Origin: Aldersonia sp036524855
Lineage (GTDB): Bacteria > Actinomycetota > Actinomycetes > Mycobacteriales > Mycobacteriaceae
Reading direction: 5' to 3'
Length of the DNA stretch: 5,414 nucleotides
NCBI GenBank assembly: GCA_036524855.1
Contig: DATDBL010000189.1
Coordinates: 1-5,414 of the forward strand
This document shows, in pieces, positions 5,266 to 5,414 of this stretch (positions are counted from its first letter, which is position 1; each line of letters starts with the position of its first letter). The notes below the pieces were generated by a model. It worked only from the letters and a program-made list of their open reading frames with translations. It ran no database searches and was not told the DNA's origin. The position numbers and the translations under genes were made by a program.

Positions 5266-5283
5266 GAGGAAATACGGAATTTG

Positions 5284-5414
5284 TCAACCTGTCTGAGACA
5301 GTTTGGGTGTGTTGATTCCTGTTGGTTTGGGTAGTGCGGGTGCGGTTGGGCGTCGGCGGAACCTTTCCGGGTGTTCGGTCCAGTACTGGTCCAGGGCGGT
5401 TTGGCGCTGGTTCT
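5284..5414 (-). CDS. Transposase, C-terminal 42 residues (IS3/IS481-like integrase core), partial
   Basis: On the minus strand a frame entering from the right edge gives 42 residues and ends with TGA at 5286-5284. It starts NQRQTALDQYWTEHPERFRR, and the tail is RPTAPALPKPTGINTPKLSQ plus TG. The pattern 'HPERF..RP..P.LP...IN.P' is the usual C-terminal tail after the DDE integrase core in many actinobacterial IS3/IS481-type transposases. The catalytic residues lie outside the window, so activity cannot be judged. The stop codon sits inside the element's terminal sequence, as is common in compact insertion sequences. Codon use is distinct, with many A-ending codons (CCA, GCA, CTA, ACA, GGA) against the G/C-ending neighbours, which fits foreign origin. 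It is convergent with the reductase gene. Assignment to a DDE transposase is fairly firm; the exact IS family is not. Confidence 0.75.
   Translation of the reverse strand, partial: NQRQTALDQYWTEHPERFRRRPTAPALPKPTGINTPKLSQTG
5289..5301. repeat. Palindrome CTGTCT-G-AGACAG in the IS end
   Basis: Six-bp perfect arms around a single G lie 7 bp inside the probable IS tip. It also encodes the last transposase residues (LSQT on the minus strand). It may form part of the transposase binding site in the terminal repeat. Confidence 0.55.

Larger units (their letters stand above)
5282..5414 (-). mobile_element. End of an insertion sequence (IS3/IS481-like), cut by window edge
   Basis: The sequence changes character at about 5282. 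The outer end reads TGTCAACCTGTCTGAGACAG (5282-5301) and begins with the 5'-TG typical of IS3-type ends. It contains the end of a DDE-type transposase frame on the minus strand. The other end lies outside the window, so the terminal repeat and the target duplication cannot be confirmed. The boundary is uncertain by a few bases. Confidence 0.65.

Noticed and set aside
5259..5269. CCTC-GCA-GAGG as a terminator of the reductase
   Set aside because: The stem has only four base pairs and no T tract follows. It is also part of the octamer repeat array.
4429..5334. Plus-strand 301-codon frame over the reductase and the IS end
   Set aside because: It is a shadow of the reductase and crosses the IS boundary with no recognisable protein.

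Overview
This window looks like chromosome of a high-GC actinobacterium. The coding frames show strong G/C third-position bias, and GTG starts are used. Several promoters fit the mycobacterial pattern (TANNNT -10, often leaderless). The lipoprotein hydrolase is of the Hip1/CaeA type found in mycobacteria and relatives. A mycolic-acid genus such as Gordonia, Rhodococcus, Nocardia or Mycobacterium is likely; I infer Gordonia-like but cannot prove the genus.

Left block (1-1696, minus strand). Three genes are read right to left. First comes an FHA-like protein with a C-terminal helix-turn-helix (968-1696). It overlaps by 4 bp (ATGA) a 62-residue two-TM membrane protein (783-971). After a 68-bp gap with a strong Shine-Dalgarno sequence follows a DUF6544-type protein starting at GTG 714 and running off the left edge. 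The FHA-like domain appears to lack the usual phosphothreonine-binding Ser and His. Upstream of it are two perfect 12-bp palindromes, one lying between candidate -35 and -10 boxes.

Centre (1814-3376, plus strand). A 520-residue secreted lipoprotein alpha/beta hydrolase of the TAP/Hip1 type has its full Ser-Asp-His triad and five likely cysteine pairs. It is divergent from the FHA operon and converges, with only 8 bp between, on the next minus-strand pair.

Right-centre (3385-4238, minus strand). A small XRE-type DNA-binding protein and a four-TM membrane protein are translationally coupled by a 4-bp ATGA overlap and an internal AGGAGG. This regulator/membrane pair has no function I can name and is the best candidate here for an undescribed small system. 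Its promoter region is an AT-rich island with a perfect TTGACA and nested CAAC/GTTG inverted repeats, which suggests autoregulation.

Right (4346-5191, plus strand). A complete AKR5-like aldo/keto reductase with catalytic tetrad D52-Y57-K82-H115 sits divergent to the XRE gene. It probably has a leaderless promoter. Past its stop lie three 8-bp near-identical repeats spaced 20-21 bp. Then, from about 5282, comes the end of an insertion sequence carrying the last 42 codons of a DDE transposase on the minus strand, with codon use unlike the neighbours.

No tRNA, rRNA or CRISPR array was seen. The longest stretch without a gene inside the window is 117 bp (1697-1813).
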